Assembly: GCF_000423185.1 (NCBI RefSeq)
Contig: NZ_AUHM01000032.1
Span: 31,001-95,000, forward strand
Reading direction: 5' to 3'
DNA length: 64,000 bases
Source of the DNA: Inquilinus limosus DSM 16000
Lineage (GTDB): Bacteria; Pseudomonadota; Alphaproteobacteria; DSM-16000; Inquilinaceae
The position numbers and the translations under genes were made by a program. This document shows, one piece after another, positions 43,737 to 52,615 of the stretch; within the stretch, counting starts at the first letter, position 1; every line of letters begins with the position of its first letter. The notes under the pieces were generated by a model. The model had not been told where the DNA came from and did no database searches. It saw only the letters and a list, made by a program, of their open reading frames with translations.

Positions 43737-44674
43737 CAGTCCCTCATCGCGTTGGAGAGCTTCACATAGGCGTAGCTGAACACCATCAGCAGCAGGAACA
43801 TGACCACGGACAGCGCGCTGGCGTAGCCGAAGTTGAATTCCTTGTTCGCCTTCAGAAAGGCGTAGAGCGACAGCACCTGGGTCGAGCGTCCCGGCCCGCC
43901 GCCGGTCAGGATCAGCAGGATGTCGGGCGAGTTCACCAAGCTGATGACGCGCAGCACGACGGTCGCCACGATCACGACCCGCAGCTGCGGCAGGGTCACA
44001 TCAACGAACTGGCGCCACAGGCCGGCGCCGTCGGTCGCCGCCGCCTCGTAGAGGTCGCCGGGGATCCCCTTCAGGGCTGCCAGCAGCAGCAGCGCGAAGA
44101 AGGGGAAGCCGTGCCAGATCTCCACCACCATGGCGGCGAACATCGCCGTGTCCGGATCCGCGAACCATGCCTTGTAGCTGCCGAGGACACCGATGCGCAC
44201 CAGGATGTCGTTGAGCACGCCGAGGCGCGGGTCCAGCATCAGCGCCCACATATGGCCGGCGACGACGTTCGGCAGGAACCAGGGCAGCAGCACCATGATC
44301 CCGAGCAGGCGGAAGCCCGGCAGGCTGGTGTTGAGCACGAGTGCGGTCAGAAGCCCGAGCAGAAGCTCGCCGGCCGCCGCCCCCGCGACCCACACGACGG
44401 TGTTCTTCAGCGACAGCCAGAAGACCGGGTCTCCGGCCAGGGCGAGATAGTGCTTGAGGCCGACGAAGCCGGTTCCGAGGTCGACCCGGTTGAGTCGCAT
44501 CTCGCGGACGCTGAGCACCATGCCCCACAGCGTCGGGTACAGGACGACTGCCAGGATCAGCACCAGGCTGGGCAGCAGAAGGTAATAGGCCCAGCGCCGG
44601 CTCTCCGACAGGCGGCCGAACCGGCCGAGCCGGCGGGACGCCGCCGGCGCCGAGGGCAGGCCCAGCGCCGTCAT
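43736..44674 (-). CDS. Sugar ABC permease, MalF type
   Basis: 312 aa from ATG 44674, overlapping the enolase-superfamily stop by 4 bp. Helices begin at YYLLLPSLVLILAVVLYPTL; coupling loop LYEAAATDGAGLWRQFVDVT, then LILTGGGPGRSTQVLSLYAF. Pairs with the MalG-type protein downstream. Confidence 0.9.
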   Translation of the reverse strand: MTALGLPSAPAASRRLGRFGRLSESRRWAYYLLLPSLVLILAVVLYPTLWGMVLSVREMRLNRVDLGTGFVGLKHYLALAGDPVFWLSLKNTVVWVAGAAAGELLLGLLTALVLNTSLPGFRLLGIMVLLPWFLPNVVAGHMWALMLDPRLGVLNDILVRIGVLGSYKAWFADPDTAMFAAMVVEIWHGFPFFALLLLAALKGIPGDLYEAAATDGAGLWRQFVDVTLPQLRVVIVATVVLRVISLVNSPDILLILTGGGPGRSTQVLSLYAFLKANKEFNFGYASALSVVMFLLLMVFSYAYVKLSNAMRD

Positions 44675-45777
44675 GCCCGCGCCACGGCGGTGGCCTCGAT
44701 CCGCTCCCAATCGACGTCGAATCCGATCCCTGGACGATCCGAGACCGTGAGCACGCCGCCTTCGATCGACAAGGGCCCGAGGTTGCCAAGGCCCGCGATC
44801 TGCTCGCTCGAGATGACCAGCTGCTCGTAGTAGTCGTTGTTGCGGATCGCGGCGCAGAGCTGGGCGTTGGCGAGGCCCATCCCGTGCACCTGTGCCCGCA
44901 TGCCATGGGCTTCCGCCAGATGCGCGATCTTGACCGCTCCGGTCAGGCCGCCCTTGTAGAAGGTGCTGGTCCGCGCCATGTCGAGCGCGCCGGCCTGGAT
45001 CCAGCTGGCCATGTTCCAATGGCAGCCGTCCGAGGTCTCCGCCGCCAGGACCGGGATGTCGAGCGCATCGCACAGCTTGCGGTACGAGCCCAGCTCGAAC
45101 TCCCGCATCGGCTCCTCGTACCAGAGGAAGCCCTCCGCCTCGAGCACCCGGCCGAACTGCAGGGCGGTGACGTAGTCCCAGCCGGCCGACCCGTCGAACA
45201 TCAGATCCGCGTCGGGCCCGGCCCAGCGCCGCAGGTTGCGCGACAATGCCGCATCCTCCTTCGCGTCGCCCCAGGCGTGCAGCTTGAAGGCGGTGAAACC
45301 CGCATCGATGCACTCCTTGATGTGCCGCTCGTATTCGCCCATCGAATCCCAGGTGACCGTGGATGCGTAGGCCGGCACCTGGCGGTCGTGGCCGCCGAGC
45401 AGCTGATGGAGCGGCATCCCGGCGGCCTTCGCCTTGATGTCCCAGGCGAGCAGGTCGACGATGCCGAGATGCGGCATCGGGATCTCTTCGATCCGGTCGA
45501 TCTCCCAGATCAGCGTCCAGAGCCGTTCGGTCAGGAGCGGGTTCTCGCCGACGAGGCGCTTCAGCCGCCGGTCGACGAGGCTCAACGCGCTCCAGGCGTT
45601 CGCCACCTCGATCGCGCCGGTGATGCCGGCATCTGTGTCCATGCGGATCACGGCCTTCAGCGGCTTCCGGTCCGCCGGGGTGCCGTCGCCGGATCCGGCC
45701 AGCCCCTTGCGCCAACGATAGGGGTGGGCCGGGTGCTCGGTCTCGACCACCCAGCAGCGGATGTCCGCGATGCGCAT
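44671..45777 (-). CDS. Enolase-superfamily enzyme (mandelate racemase/sugar-acid dehydratase group)
   Basis: 368 aa from ATG 45777 (GGGAGG upstream). Barrel motifs: KLHAWGD at the position of the K-x-K base, metal ligands in LMFDGSAGW, WYEEPM and LAAETSDG, and a His in RAQVHGMG late in the barrel. A K-x-H base pair differs from the K-x-K of the other enolase homologue in this operon, so the two probably dehydrate or epimerise different acid sugars. Encoded between the binding protein and permeases, implying the transported compound or its product is the substrate. Confidence 0.87.
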   Translation of the reverse strand: MRIADIRCWVVETEHPAHPYRWRKGLAGSGDGTPADRKPLKAVIRMDTDAGITGAIEVANAWSALSLVDRRLKRLVGENPLLTERLWTLIWEIDRIEEIPMPHLGIVDLLAWDIKAKAAGMPLHQLLGGHDRQVPAYASTVTWDSMGEYERHIKECIDAGFTAFKLHAWGDAKEDAALSRNLRRWAGPDADLMFDGSAGWDYVTALQFGRVLEAEGFLWYEEPMREFELGSYRKLCDALDIPVLAAETSDGCHWNMASWIQAGALDMARTSTFYKGGLTGAVKIAHLAEAHGMRAQVHGMGLANAQLCAAIRNNDYYEQLVISSEQIAGLGNLGPLSIEGGVLTVSDRPGIGFDVDWERIEATAVARA

Positions 45778-45804
45778 GCCGTGCCTCCCTCGAACCTTGG
45801 TCTT

Positions 45805-45818
45805 GCGCCGTAAGGCGC
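45805..45818 (-). promoter_or_regulatory. Small stem-loop after binding-protein gene
   Basis: GCGCC-GTAA-GGCGC, 5-bp stem with a tetraloop, in the 65-bp gap between the binding-protein stop and the enolase-homologue start. Weaker than the stems after the other three binding-protein genes. Confidence 0.3.
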
Positions 45819-45842
45819 TGCGGCGAGACGGCCGCCGGCCCG

Positions 45843-47087
45843 CTATTGCAGGGCCGCCTCGAGGCCGGCCATCAAGGCATCGACGCAGGCTTCCGGCGTG
45901 CTCTGGCCGACCAGCACCTTCTGGAATTCGGGAAGCACGACATTGTCGTTCCATCCCGCGGACCCGATGAATTTGGGCGGCAGGCGGCCGAACTTCGTCG
46001 TTTCGACCGCGGCGCCGTAGAGCGAATTGCCGGTGATGCGGCTGTCGGACGCCGCCTCCGGCGAGGCCGGGAAGTACCCTGTCTGCTCCAGGAACGCGAT
46101 CGCAGCGTCGGGTTCCGCCCAGAAGGCGAGCCAGGCCCAGGCGGCATCGGCATTGGCGTCCGACATCAGGCCGTTGAACTGATAGGTCAGCCGGGCGATG
46201 TGGGCGGCAGGGCCGGCCGGGCGCACCGCCGTCATGAACTGGCCCGGCTTCATCGCGCCGGAGATCTCCACCAGCGATCCGGTGTGGTGCCAGACCATGG
46301 CGGTCTGGCCCGTCTTGAACGCCTCCATGATCTGCCGATAGCTGTCATTGGGCGCGCTGGGCGGGCAGACCTTGTGCCGCGTGAACAGCTCCGACAGGAA
46401 GGTGACCGCCTCGATGGCCTTGGGCTTGTCCATCGCCGGCTTGCCGTCCACGACGATCGGCGAGCCGAAGCTCTCGATCATGTCGACCACGAATTGGTAG
46501 CCGCCGGCCCCGCCGCGCAGGCCGAAGCCGTAGCGACCCTTCGCCGGGTCGGTCAGCTTGATCGCGGCGTCCTGGAATTCGGCCATGGTCTTTGGAGGCC
46601 CGCCGATGCCGGCCTCGTCGAACCAGTCTTTCCGGTAGTACATCCAGTCGACGAAGGTGAAGGCTGGGATGCCGTAGATCTTGCCGCCGACGCTCGCCCC
46701 GGCCCACCGGTCCTCCGGGAATGCCGCCGCCTTGTCCCAGCCCCTGATCCGGTCGGTGAGGTCGATCAGCCCGCCCATCCCGACCATATCGCTGACCCGC
46801 TCGGCGGTCACCATCGCCGTGTCGGGCTTCGACCCGGAGACCACCGCCGCGGTGATCTTCGACATGTATTCAGGGTTCGGGATGTTCTCCTGGGTCAGCG
46901 AGATGCCGGGATAGCGCTGCTGGAACAGCGCCATCACCGCCTCCAGGCCCTTGAACTCGCTCTCGCTGGTCAGGTGGTGCCAGTAGTTGATCCGGTCTTC
47001 CGGCGCCGCCTGGGCGAAGTGCGGCGCGAGCGCCAGAACCGGAACGGCCGCAGCCGTCCGCAGCAATGTGCGCCGATCGACGAGCAT
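45843..47087 (-). CDS. Family-1 extracellular sugar-binding protein with Tat-like signal
   Basis: 414 aa. N-terminus VDRRTLLRTAAAVPVLALAP has twin Arg plus a mild hydrophobic core, suggesting Tat export, cleaved near AQAA. Body contains INYWHHLTSESE and YGIPAFTFVDWMYYRKDWF, as in MalE-like proteins for oligosaccharides or sugar acids. GGGGAGGA ribosome site. Supplies the permeases at 42891-44674. The preceding gene at 47124 is only 36 bp upstream. Confidence 0.88.
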   Translation of the reverse strand: MLVDRRTLLRTAAAVPVLALAPHFAQAAPEDRINYWHHLTSESEFKGLEAVMALFQQRYPGISLTQENIPNPEYMSKITAAVVSGSKPDTAMVTAERVSDMVGMGGLIDLTDRIRGWDKAAAFPEDRWAGASVGGKIYGIPAFTFVDWMYYRKDWFDEAGIGGPPKTMAEFQDAAIKLTDPAKGRYGFGLRGGAGGYQFVVDMIESFGSPIVVDGKPAMDKPKAIEAVTFLSELFTRHKVCPPSAPNDSYRQIMEAFKTGQTAMVWHHTGSLVEISGAMKPGQFMTAVRPAGPAAHIARLTYQFNGLMSDANADAAWAWLAFWAEPDAAIAFLEQTGYFPASPEAASDSRITGNSLYGAAVETTKFGRLPPKFIGSAGWNDNVVLPEFQKVLVGQSTPEACVDALMAGLEAALQ

Positions 47088-47123
47088 GACGTGTCCTCCC
47101 CTGGTTTGCGTTCTTGGATCTGG

Positions 47124-48263
47124 TCAGGTCGACAGCCGGATCGGCGTCGACGCCGGGGCCGGGGGCAGGTCCTCCGGCCGCAGCACCTCCGGCGCCGCTC
47201 CGGCCCGAGCCTGGGCGGACAGCGCGAGGCCATGGCCCGGCCGGTCCGGCGCGAAGGCATAGCCGTCGCGCAGGACGATCGGCTTCTCGACCAGGTGGTT
47301 GTAGTTCTGGAACGAATATTCCAGCCAGTTGGCCTCGGGCAGGGCGGCGGCCAGGTGGACCCCGATCTCCAGCGATGTGTTGCCGAGCGTCACGGGGATG
47401 CCGTGCTCCGCCGCCAGCCAGCCCGCCTTCATCACGTCGCCGATATGGCCGTGGACGTTGAGAAGATCAGCGCCGCGGCCTTCCAGCAGGCGGCGCTTGC
47501 CGCGCAGGTCGAGATACTCGCCGGAATTGACCAGCACATGCGGCGCGGCCAGGCGGATCTCCCGCAGGCCGTCGACGTCGTCGCGCAGGCAGGGGTCCTC
47601 CACCCAGAGAATCTCGAATCCGGCACGCCGGAAATGCTCGAGTCGCCGGATCGCCTCCTTCGGCGACCAGGCCTCGTTGGCATCGATCATGATCGGCCCA
47701 TGGCCTTTCGCGATCTCGGCCACCAGCGCCAGGCGCCGGAGATCCCATTCGATATCGGGATGGCCGACCTTGATCTTGAAGCCGCGATAGCCCTGGTCCC
47801 GCGCCTGCCGGAACAGCGACGCGTATTCGTCGTCGGTCAGGTGGAAATCGAGCCCGCTGGCATAGACCCGCACCTTGGGATCGCTGCCGCCGAGGTATCG
47901 GTAGAGCGGAAGATCGGCGTCCTGCGCCGCGAGGTCCCACAGCGCCTGGGCCACCGCCTCCTCGAAGGCGAGCGACGTCCGGCGGTTGCTGCCGCCGCGG
48001 GGCCGCGTGACGCGGTGGATCAACCCTGCCGGGGCCTGCCCCACCAGGCCGGGCCACGCCTCCTCCGCGAAGACCCGCTCGATCTCGGCCAGCGCCGGCA
48101 GCGGATGGAAGAGGCTGTGGAAGAAGCCGGTGCCGGTGCGCCCATCATCCGTGTGCAGCTCGACGACGCCGATATGCGCCTGGGTGATGCGGACTTGGCT
48201 GTCGCCGATCACCCGGTCACGGGCGAACTGGAAGCGGGTCAGGGTGAAGTCGGTCAGCCGCAT
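47124..48263 (-). CDS. Enolase-superfamily enzyme (mandelate racemase/muconate lactonizing type)
   Basis: 379 aa. K-x-K base in FKIKVGHPD, metal ligands in IMIDANEAW, WVEDP and LVNSGEYLD, and a final Glu in LGNTSLEIG. The late-barrel His of mandelate racemase is not obvious. First gene of the leftward operon with binding protein, second enolase homologue and permeases; divergent from the GntR gene at 48360. Dehydration or epimerisation of a sugar acid is the likely role, substrate unknown. Confidence 0.86.
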   Translation of the reverse strand: MRLTDFTLTRFQFARDRVIGDSQVRITQAHIGVVELHTDDGRTGTGFFHSLFHPLPALAEIERVFAEEAWPGLVGQAPAGLIHRVTRPRGGSNRRTSLAFEEAVAQALWDLAAQDADLPLYRYLGGSDPKVRVYASGLDFHLTDDEYASLFRQARDQGYRGFKIKVGHPDIEWDLRRLALVAEIAKGHGPIMIDANEAWSPKEAIRRLEHFRRAGFEILWVEDPCLRDDVDGLREIRLAAPHVLVNSGEYLDLRGKRRLLEGRGADLLNVHGHIGDVMKAGWLAAEHGIPVTLGNTSLEIGVHLAAALPEANWLEYSFQNYNHLVEKPIVLRDGYAFAPDRPGHGLALSAQARAGAAPEVLRPEDLPPAPASTPIRLST

Positions 48264-48300
48264 GCTGGGCTCCTCCGCACGCCGTCTTGAACGACGGTTA

Positions 48301-48312
48301 TTGATATATCAA
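48301..48312. promoter_or_regulatory. Palindromic operator candidate TTGATATATCAA
   Basis: Perfect 12-bp palindrome 47 bp upstream of the GntR start and 38 bp upstream of the divergent enolase-superfamily gene, in the only AT-rich stretch of the gap. Probable GntR site acting on both genes. Its core TTGATAT/ATATCAA is the same as in the palindrome at 30159. Confidence 0.5.
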
Positions 48313-48359
48313 TTCGATTATCAGATATTTCTAAATGCGGCAATTGAATCATCAGGCAA

Positions 48360-49067
48360 ATGAGCAGCACGCTGAAACAGTCATCCGGCGAACGCCCGTC
48401 GACGCTTGCCGTCGAAGGCGCACCGAATCTCAGCCGCGTCGCCTATGAGCGGTTCAAGGAGGCCCTGTTCGAGCGGAGGCTGCAGCCCGGCGCCTTCATG
48501 TCACAGGCGGAGCTGGTCGAGATCGTCGGGTCGCCTCTCGGTCCCCTGCGGGAGGCGCTGCAGGTGCTGCAGGCGGAAGGGCTCGTGACCATCCGGGCCC
48601 GTGCCGGCATCGAGATCGCCAAGCCGGACCTGGCGCTCGTCCGCAACTCCTACCAGCTGCGCCTTTTCCTCGAGACGCCCGCCATCCGGCATTTCGCCGA
48701 GGCGGCGCCGCGCGACCGGATCGAAGCCATGATCGCGCAGCATCGCGAGGTCGTCGGCTGGGTCGATGGAGCCGATCTCGACCGCGACCTGGCGCGCCGG
48801 ATCGAGGAGGTCGATCTCAGTCTCCACCTCGGCGCGATCGACGCGCTCGACAATCCCCTCCTCCGCAAGGCGTTCCTGCAGACGCAGGACTACATCCGCC
48901 TGATCCGCCTCGACCACCACTATGCCTACTCGGCGGCGAAGGTGCGGCGGACCATGGCGGAGCATCTCGAGATCCTGGAAGCCTGCCTGGCGAGGGATCC
49001 GGACGCCGCCGAGGCGGCGCTCAGAACTCACCTGACACAATCGATCCAGCGGGCGATGGGGCTCTAA
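48360..49067 (+). CDS. GntR-family regulator, FadR/FCD subfamily
   Basis: 235 aa. Winged helix at about residues 24-90 (RVAYERFKEALFERRLQPGA, LGPLREALQVLQAEGL), then an all-helical FCD domain with VDLSLHLGAIDAL and RTMAEHLEILEACL carrying putative metal His residues. Divergent from the sugar-acid operon. The usual QxPVREAL signature reads SPLGPLREAL. Confidence 0.87.
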   Translation: MSSTLKQSSGERPSTLAVEGAPNLSRVAYERFKEALFERRLQPGAFMSQAELVEIVGSPLGPLREALQVLQAEGLVTIRARAGIEIAKPDLALVRNSYQLRLFLETPAIRHFAEAAPRDRIEAMIAQHREVVGWVDGADLDRDLARRIEEVDLSLHLGAIDALDNPLLRKAFLQTQDYIRLIRLDHHYAYSAAKVRRTMAEHLEILEACLARDPDAAEAALRTHLTQSIQRAMGL

Positions 49068-49179
49068 GCCCAAGCCGTCGGGTCGGAGGATCGCCCGCCT
49101 CGCTCGGGCAATTTGACGGCTGGCCGGGGGCGGGACGTCGAGCTCGGACGGCGTCCGTTCACGCATCAACTTTCGATGC

Positions 49180-49199
49180 GCGATAGTCGCTATTATCGC
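49180..49199. promoter_or_regulatory. Inverted repeat upstream of TIM-barrel gene
   Basis: GCGATA - 8 nt - TATCGC with a nested ATAG/CTAT repeat in the 203-bp gap after the GntR gene, about 70 bp ahead of the gene at 49271. Possible operator of a LacI- or GntR-type protein; no other structure seen in the gap. Confidence 0.35.
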
Positions 49200-49270
49200 A
49201 CTGACCGGGCAAACCGGGCGTCAAAGGCAGCCAAAGAATGCCTGAATAACTTCAGATCTGGGAGGATCCG

Positions 49271-50317
49271 ATGACCAACAATTTCCCCAAGCTGCACAAC
49301 GCCGCCTGGCCGGGCATCGTCGGCAAGGGCGGCGAGTCCGAGCCCATCATTCCGCTCGACACGCTCCTGCGTTTGACCGCCGAGGCCGAGGTCGACGGCG
49401 CCAGGTTCGACGGCATCGACCTGTTCATCACCGATCCGCATGTCTCGATCGACAGCGACGGGGATGCGGTCAAGCGGATGGCCGATCATATCGCCGGCTA
49501 TGGGCTGAAGGTGGGCTCCTTCGTCGCGCCGATCTGGGGCGGTGCCGGCGGCGGATCGGCCATGGGCTCCGCCGACGACCGCAGGCGCTTCGTCACACAG
49601 GTCAGGAAAGCCTGCGTCATCGGACAACAGATGCGCGAGCTGGGCATCCGGCCCACCGGCGGCATCCGGATCGACTCCTCCACCGGCGTCGAGGCTTGGA
49701 GCCAGGATCCGGAAGGCAATACCCGTTTGATCGCGCAGACCTTCCGGGACGCGGCCGACATCGCCGAGGACCATGGCGAATTCCTCGTCGCCGAGGGCGA
49801 GATCTGCTGGGGCGGCATGCATTCCTGGCGCGAGATGGTGAAGCTGCTCGAGCTCGTCGACCGCCCGGGCGTGGTCGGCTACCAGGCCGACATGGCGCAT
49901 TCGATGCTCTACACGCTCGGCACCAACGCCGAGCAGGACCGCATCCTGCCGAGGGATTTCGACTGGTCCGATCACGCGACGCTCGACGCCGCCTACCGGA
50001 AGGTGGCCGATGCCCTCCGGCCCTGGACCATGGATTTCCACGTCGCGCAGAATGACGGCACCGTCTTCGGCTCGGGCGACCATGAGAAGACCGGCCGCCA
50101 CTGCCAGGTCGCGGACCCGAACGGCAAGCTCGATATCGTCAAGCATGCCGGCTACTGGCTGCGCGACGGCGATGGCCATCTCACCAGGCGGATGCGCCAT
50201 ATCTGCTGGGATGGCTGCATGTTCCCGAATGCGGTGATGGAGGACCAGAAGACCTGGAACGCCGTGCTCGGCGCCATGATCAAGGTGCGCGACGCCCATG
50301 GCTGGCGCGAAGACTGA
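49271..50317 (+). CDS. TIM-barrel sugar isomerase/epimerase-like protein
   Basis: 348 aa, GGGAGG ribosome site. AP-endonuclease-2 type barrel: [12 protein letters not shown] early, [15 protein letters not shown] with the central Glu, [13 protein letters not shown] with Asp/His, and [14 protein letters not shown] with His. An insertion with [15 protein letters not shown] near the end should add a loop over the site. Paired with the Gfo/Idh/MocA gene 17 nt downstream, a common partnership in inositol, glucoside and unusual sugar catabolism where the oxidoreductase makes a keto-sugar and the barrel enzyme isomerises it. Confidence 0.85.
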   Translation: MTNNFPKLHNAAWPGIVGKGGESEPIIPLDTLLRLTAEAEVDGARFDGIDLFITDPHVSIDSDGDAVKRMADHIAGYGLKVGSFVAPIWGGAGGGSAMGSADDRRRFVTQVRKACVIGQQMRELGIRPTGGIRIDSSTGVEAWSQDPEGNTRLIAQTFRDAADIAEDHGEFLVAEGEICWGGMHSWREMVKLLELVDRPGVVGYQADMAHSMLYTLGTNAEQDRILPRDFDWSDHATLDAAYRKVADALRPWTMDFHVAQNDGTVFGSGDHEKTGRHCQVADPNGKLDIVKHAGYWLRDGDGHLTRRMRHICWDGCMFPNAVMEDQKTWNAVLGAMIKVRDAHGWRED

Positions 50318-50334
50318 AGCGGGGGGAAACAATC

Positions 50335-51570
50335 ATGGCCAAGACACTCAACGTCGGCATGGTCGGCTACGGCTTCATGGCGCGGGCCCATTCCAATGCC
50401 TGGGGCAAGGTCTCGCAGTTCTTCGACACCGGCTATCGGCCGGTCCTGAAGGCGGTCGCGGCCCGCAACGGCGAGAAGGCCAAGGCCTTCGCGCAGATGT
50501 GGGGCTATGAAGGCGTCGAAAGCGACTGGCGCAGGCTGATCGAGCGCAAGGATATCGACGTGATCGACATCTGCACGCCGAACGACAGCCATGCCGTGAT
50601 CGCGATCGCGGCGGCCGAGGCCGGCAAGATGGTCACCTGCGAGAAGCCGCTCGCCCGCAGCGCTGCCGAAGGCCTGCCGATGGTGCAGGCGGTCGAGACG
50701 GCCGGCGTGCCGAACATGGTCTGGTACAATTATCGCCGCGTGCCGGCGGTGAGCCTGATCAAGCAGATCGTCGACCAGGGCCTGCTCGGCAGGATCTACC
50801 ACTACCGCGCGAAATTCCTGCAGGACTGGACCATCTCGCCCGATGTGCCGCAAGGCGGCGCCGGGACATGGCGGCTCGATGTCGACGCGGCCGGCTCGGG
50901 CGTGACCGGCGACCTGCTCGCGCACTGCATCGATACGGCGATCTGGATCAACGGCTCGATCCAGAGCCTGACCGCCATGACCGAAACCTTCGTCAAGCAG
51001 CGCAAGCATGCGCTGACCGGCAAGATGCAGAAGGTCGGCATCGACGATGCGGCGGCGGTGCTGACCCGTTTCTCGAACGGGTCGCTCGGCACCTTCGAAT
51101 CCACCCGCTACGCGCGCGGGCACAAGGCCGCCTACACGCTGGAGATCAACGGCGAGAAGGGTTCCTTCGCCTGGGACCTGCACGACCTCAACCGCGTCGC
51201 CTGGTTCGATCATCGCACGCCCGGCGTGCTCCGCGGCTGGACCTCCATCCTGGTCACGGACGGCGAACACCCCTATCTCGGCAAATGGTGGGTGCCGGGG
51301 CTCACCATCGGCTACGAGCATTCCTTCGTGCACCAGGTCGCCGATTTCCTGCAGGGCCTTGCCGATGGCAAGCCGGCTGCGCCGACCTTCCGCGACGCGC
51401 TGGAGACGACGGTCGTCTGCGACGCGATCATCGCTTCGGGCAAAGCGGGCGCATGGGTCGATGTCGAGACGCCCAGGCCAGCCAAGGCGCGGAAGACCAA
51501 AGTGGTGAAGCCAGCCGTCGCCTCCAAGGCGGGTTCATCCAAGGCGCTCGACAGCAGGGCCAAGGCGTGA
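50335..51570 (+). CDS. Gfo/Idh/MocA-family NAD(P)-dependent oxidoreductase
   Basis: 411 aa, GGGGGGAAA ribosome site. Rossmann start [26 protein letters not shown] motif in MVTCEKPLA, and the family catalytic region with [13 protein letters not shown] (Asp and His). The last 28 residues are a low-complexity Lys/Ala/Ser tail not needed for the fold. Probably oxidises a sugar or polyol hydroxyl, feeding the barrel protein encoded upstream. Confidence 0.9.
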   Translation: MAKTLNVGMVGYGFMARAHSNAWGKVSQFFDTGYRPVLKAVAARNGEKAKAFAQMWGYEGVESDWRRLIERKDIDVIDICTPNDSHAVIAIAAAEAGKMVTCEKPLARSAAEGLPMVQAVETAGVPNMVWYNYRRVPAVSLIKQIVDQGLLGRIYHYRAKFLQDWTISPDVPQGGAGTWRLDVDAAGSGVTGDLLAHCIDTAIWINGSIQSLTAMTETFVKQRKHALTGKMQKVGIDDAAAVLTRFSNGSLGTFESTRYARGHKAAYTLEINGEKGSFAWDLHDLNRVAWFDHRTPGVLRGWTSILVTDGEHPYLGKWWVPGLTIGYEHSFVHQVADFLQGLADGKPAAPTFRDALETTVVCDAIIASGKAGAWVDVETPRPAKARKTKVVKPAVASKAGSSKALDSRAKA

Positions 51571-51636
51571 CTGGCCGCTTCCCCCTTTTCGGCCGGCCTG
51601 CCAGGAGGGGCCGTGCCAAAAGCCGCCATGCGGCAG

Positions 51637-51654
51637 CCTTCGTGATGACGAAGG
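51637..51654. terminator. Hairpin between convergent genes
   Basis: CCTTCGT-GATG-ACGAAGG, 7-bp perfect stem with a tetraloop, between the convergent oxidoreductase gene and the amidohydrolase remnant; GCCGC-CAT-GCGGC lies just before it. No T-run. Possible bidirectional terminator. Confidence 0.45.
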
Positions 51655-51724
51655 TGGTTGCGGGACCCGCAGGCAACGATTCTTGCGTTGATTGAGCGGC
51701 ACGTTCCGAGATGTGCGAAGGCGA

Positions 51725-52615
51725 TCAGAGCCTATAGAACCGCTCCGCGTTGTCATGAAACAACCGCCGCCGCTCCTCCCACGAGAAGCCGAAGGTGATC
51801 TGCTTGAACGCGTCGAAGATCGCGTCGTAGCTGCTGAACAGCTTGTCGACCGGGAAGTTGCTGGCGAACATGCAGCGGTCGACGCCGAAGGCCTCGATCG
51901 CCGAGAGGACATAGGGCCGGATGCTGTCCACCGTCCAGGTCCAGTCCCCCATGCCGAGGCCGCAGATCTTGCAGGCGACATTCGGCGCCGACGCCAGGCG
52001 GCGCATGCCGGCCCTCCAGGCCTCGAAATGCTCCGGGCCGTCGACCTGCATCTCTGTGTGGTTCAGGATGATCTGCGTGTCCGGAAAGGCCCGCGCGAGG
52101 TCGTAGGCCTCCTCCATCTGCGGATAATAGATCTGCAGGTCGAAGGACAGGCCGAGATCTCGCAACAGGGCAAAGCCGCGCCGCCAGTCGGCCTCGCCGC
52201 AAACGCCTGGCCGGTCGAGATAGGTCTTCGCCGGTCGGGATGATAGTTCAGCGACTGGCGGATGCCCCGGACGTTGCGGAAAGCAAGATGACCTTCGAGG
52301 ATATCGCGCACATTCGGCAAGGCGAGGTTGGCGTAGCCGACGATGCCGTGCGGAAAGCCGTGCCGGTCGGCGACGCCCTGCAGCCATCGGGTCTCGCCGA
52401 CCGGATCGGCCGGATCGTAACCGACGTCGAGATGCACCGACTTGACCACGTTCTGGCGGCGGCAATCGGCCAGGAAATGCTCGACCAGATAGCTGCTGCA
52501 GATCGGGGAATAGTCGCCGAAAGCGCTCGGCTTCACCCCGTCCTGCAGCCAGGGATAGCGATGGGTCTCGAGATCATAGAGATGGTGATGGGCATCGATG
52601 ATCGGGAAATGGTCC
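51725..52615 (-). pseudogene. Frameshifted amidohydrolase (lactonase-like)
   Basis: Two minus-strand frames together encode one amidohydrolase-2 protein. The N-terminal half (from about 52615 to 52231) contains IIDAHHHLYDLETHRYPW with the metal H-x-H, then SVHLDVGYDPADPVGE and RGIRQSLNYHPD. The C-terminal half (52231 to 51725) reads KTYLDRPGVCGEADWRRGFA, then IILNHTEMQVDG and MFASNFPVDK. The switch lies at about 52228-52233 in a GCCGG stretch, consistent with loss of one base. The N-terminal frame also has no start codon before its upstream stop; the first available GTG (52536) is already inside the domain. Intact relatives hydrolyse sugar-acid lactones, which fits the neighbouring pathway. 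Confidence 0.8.
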
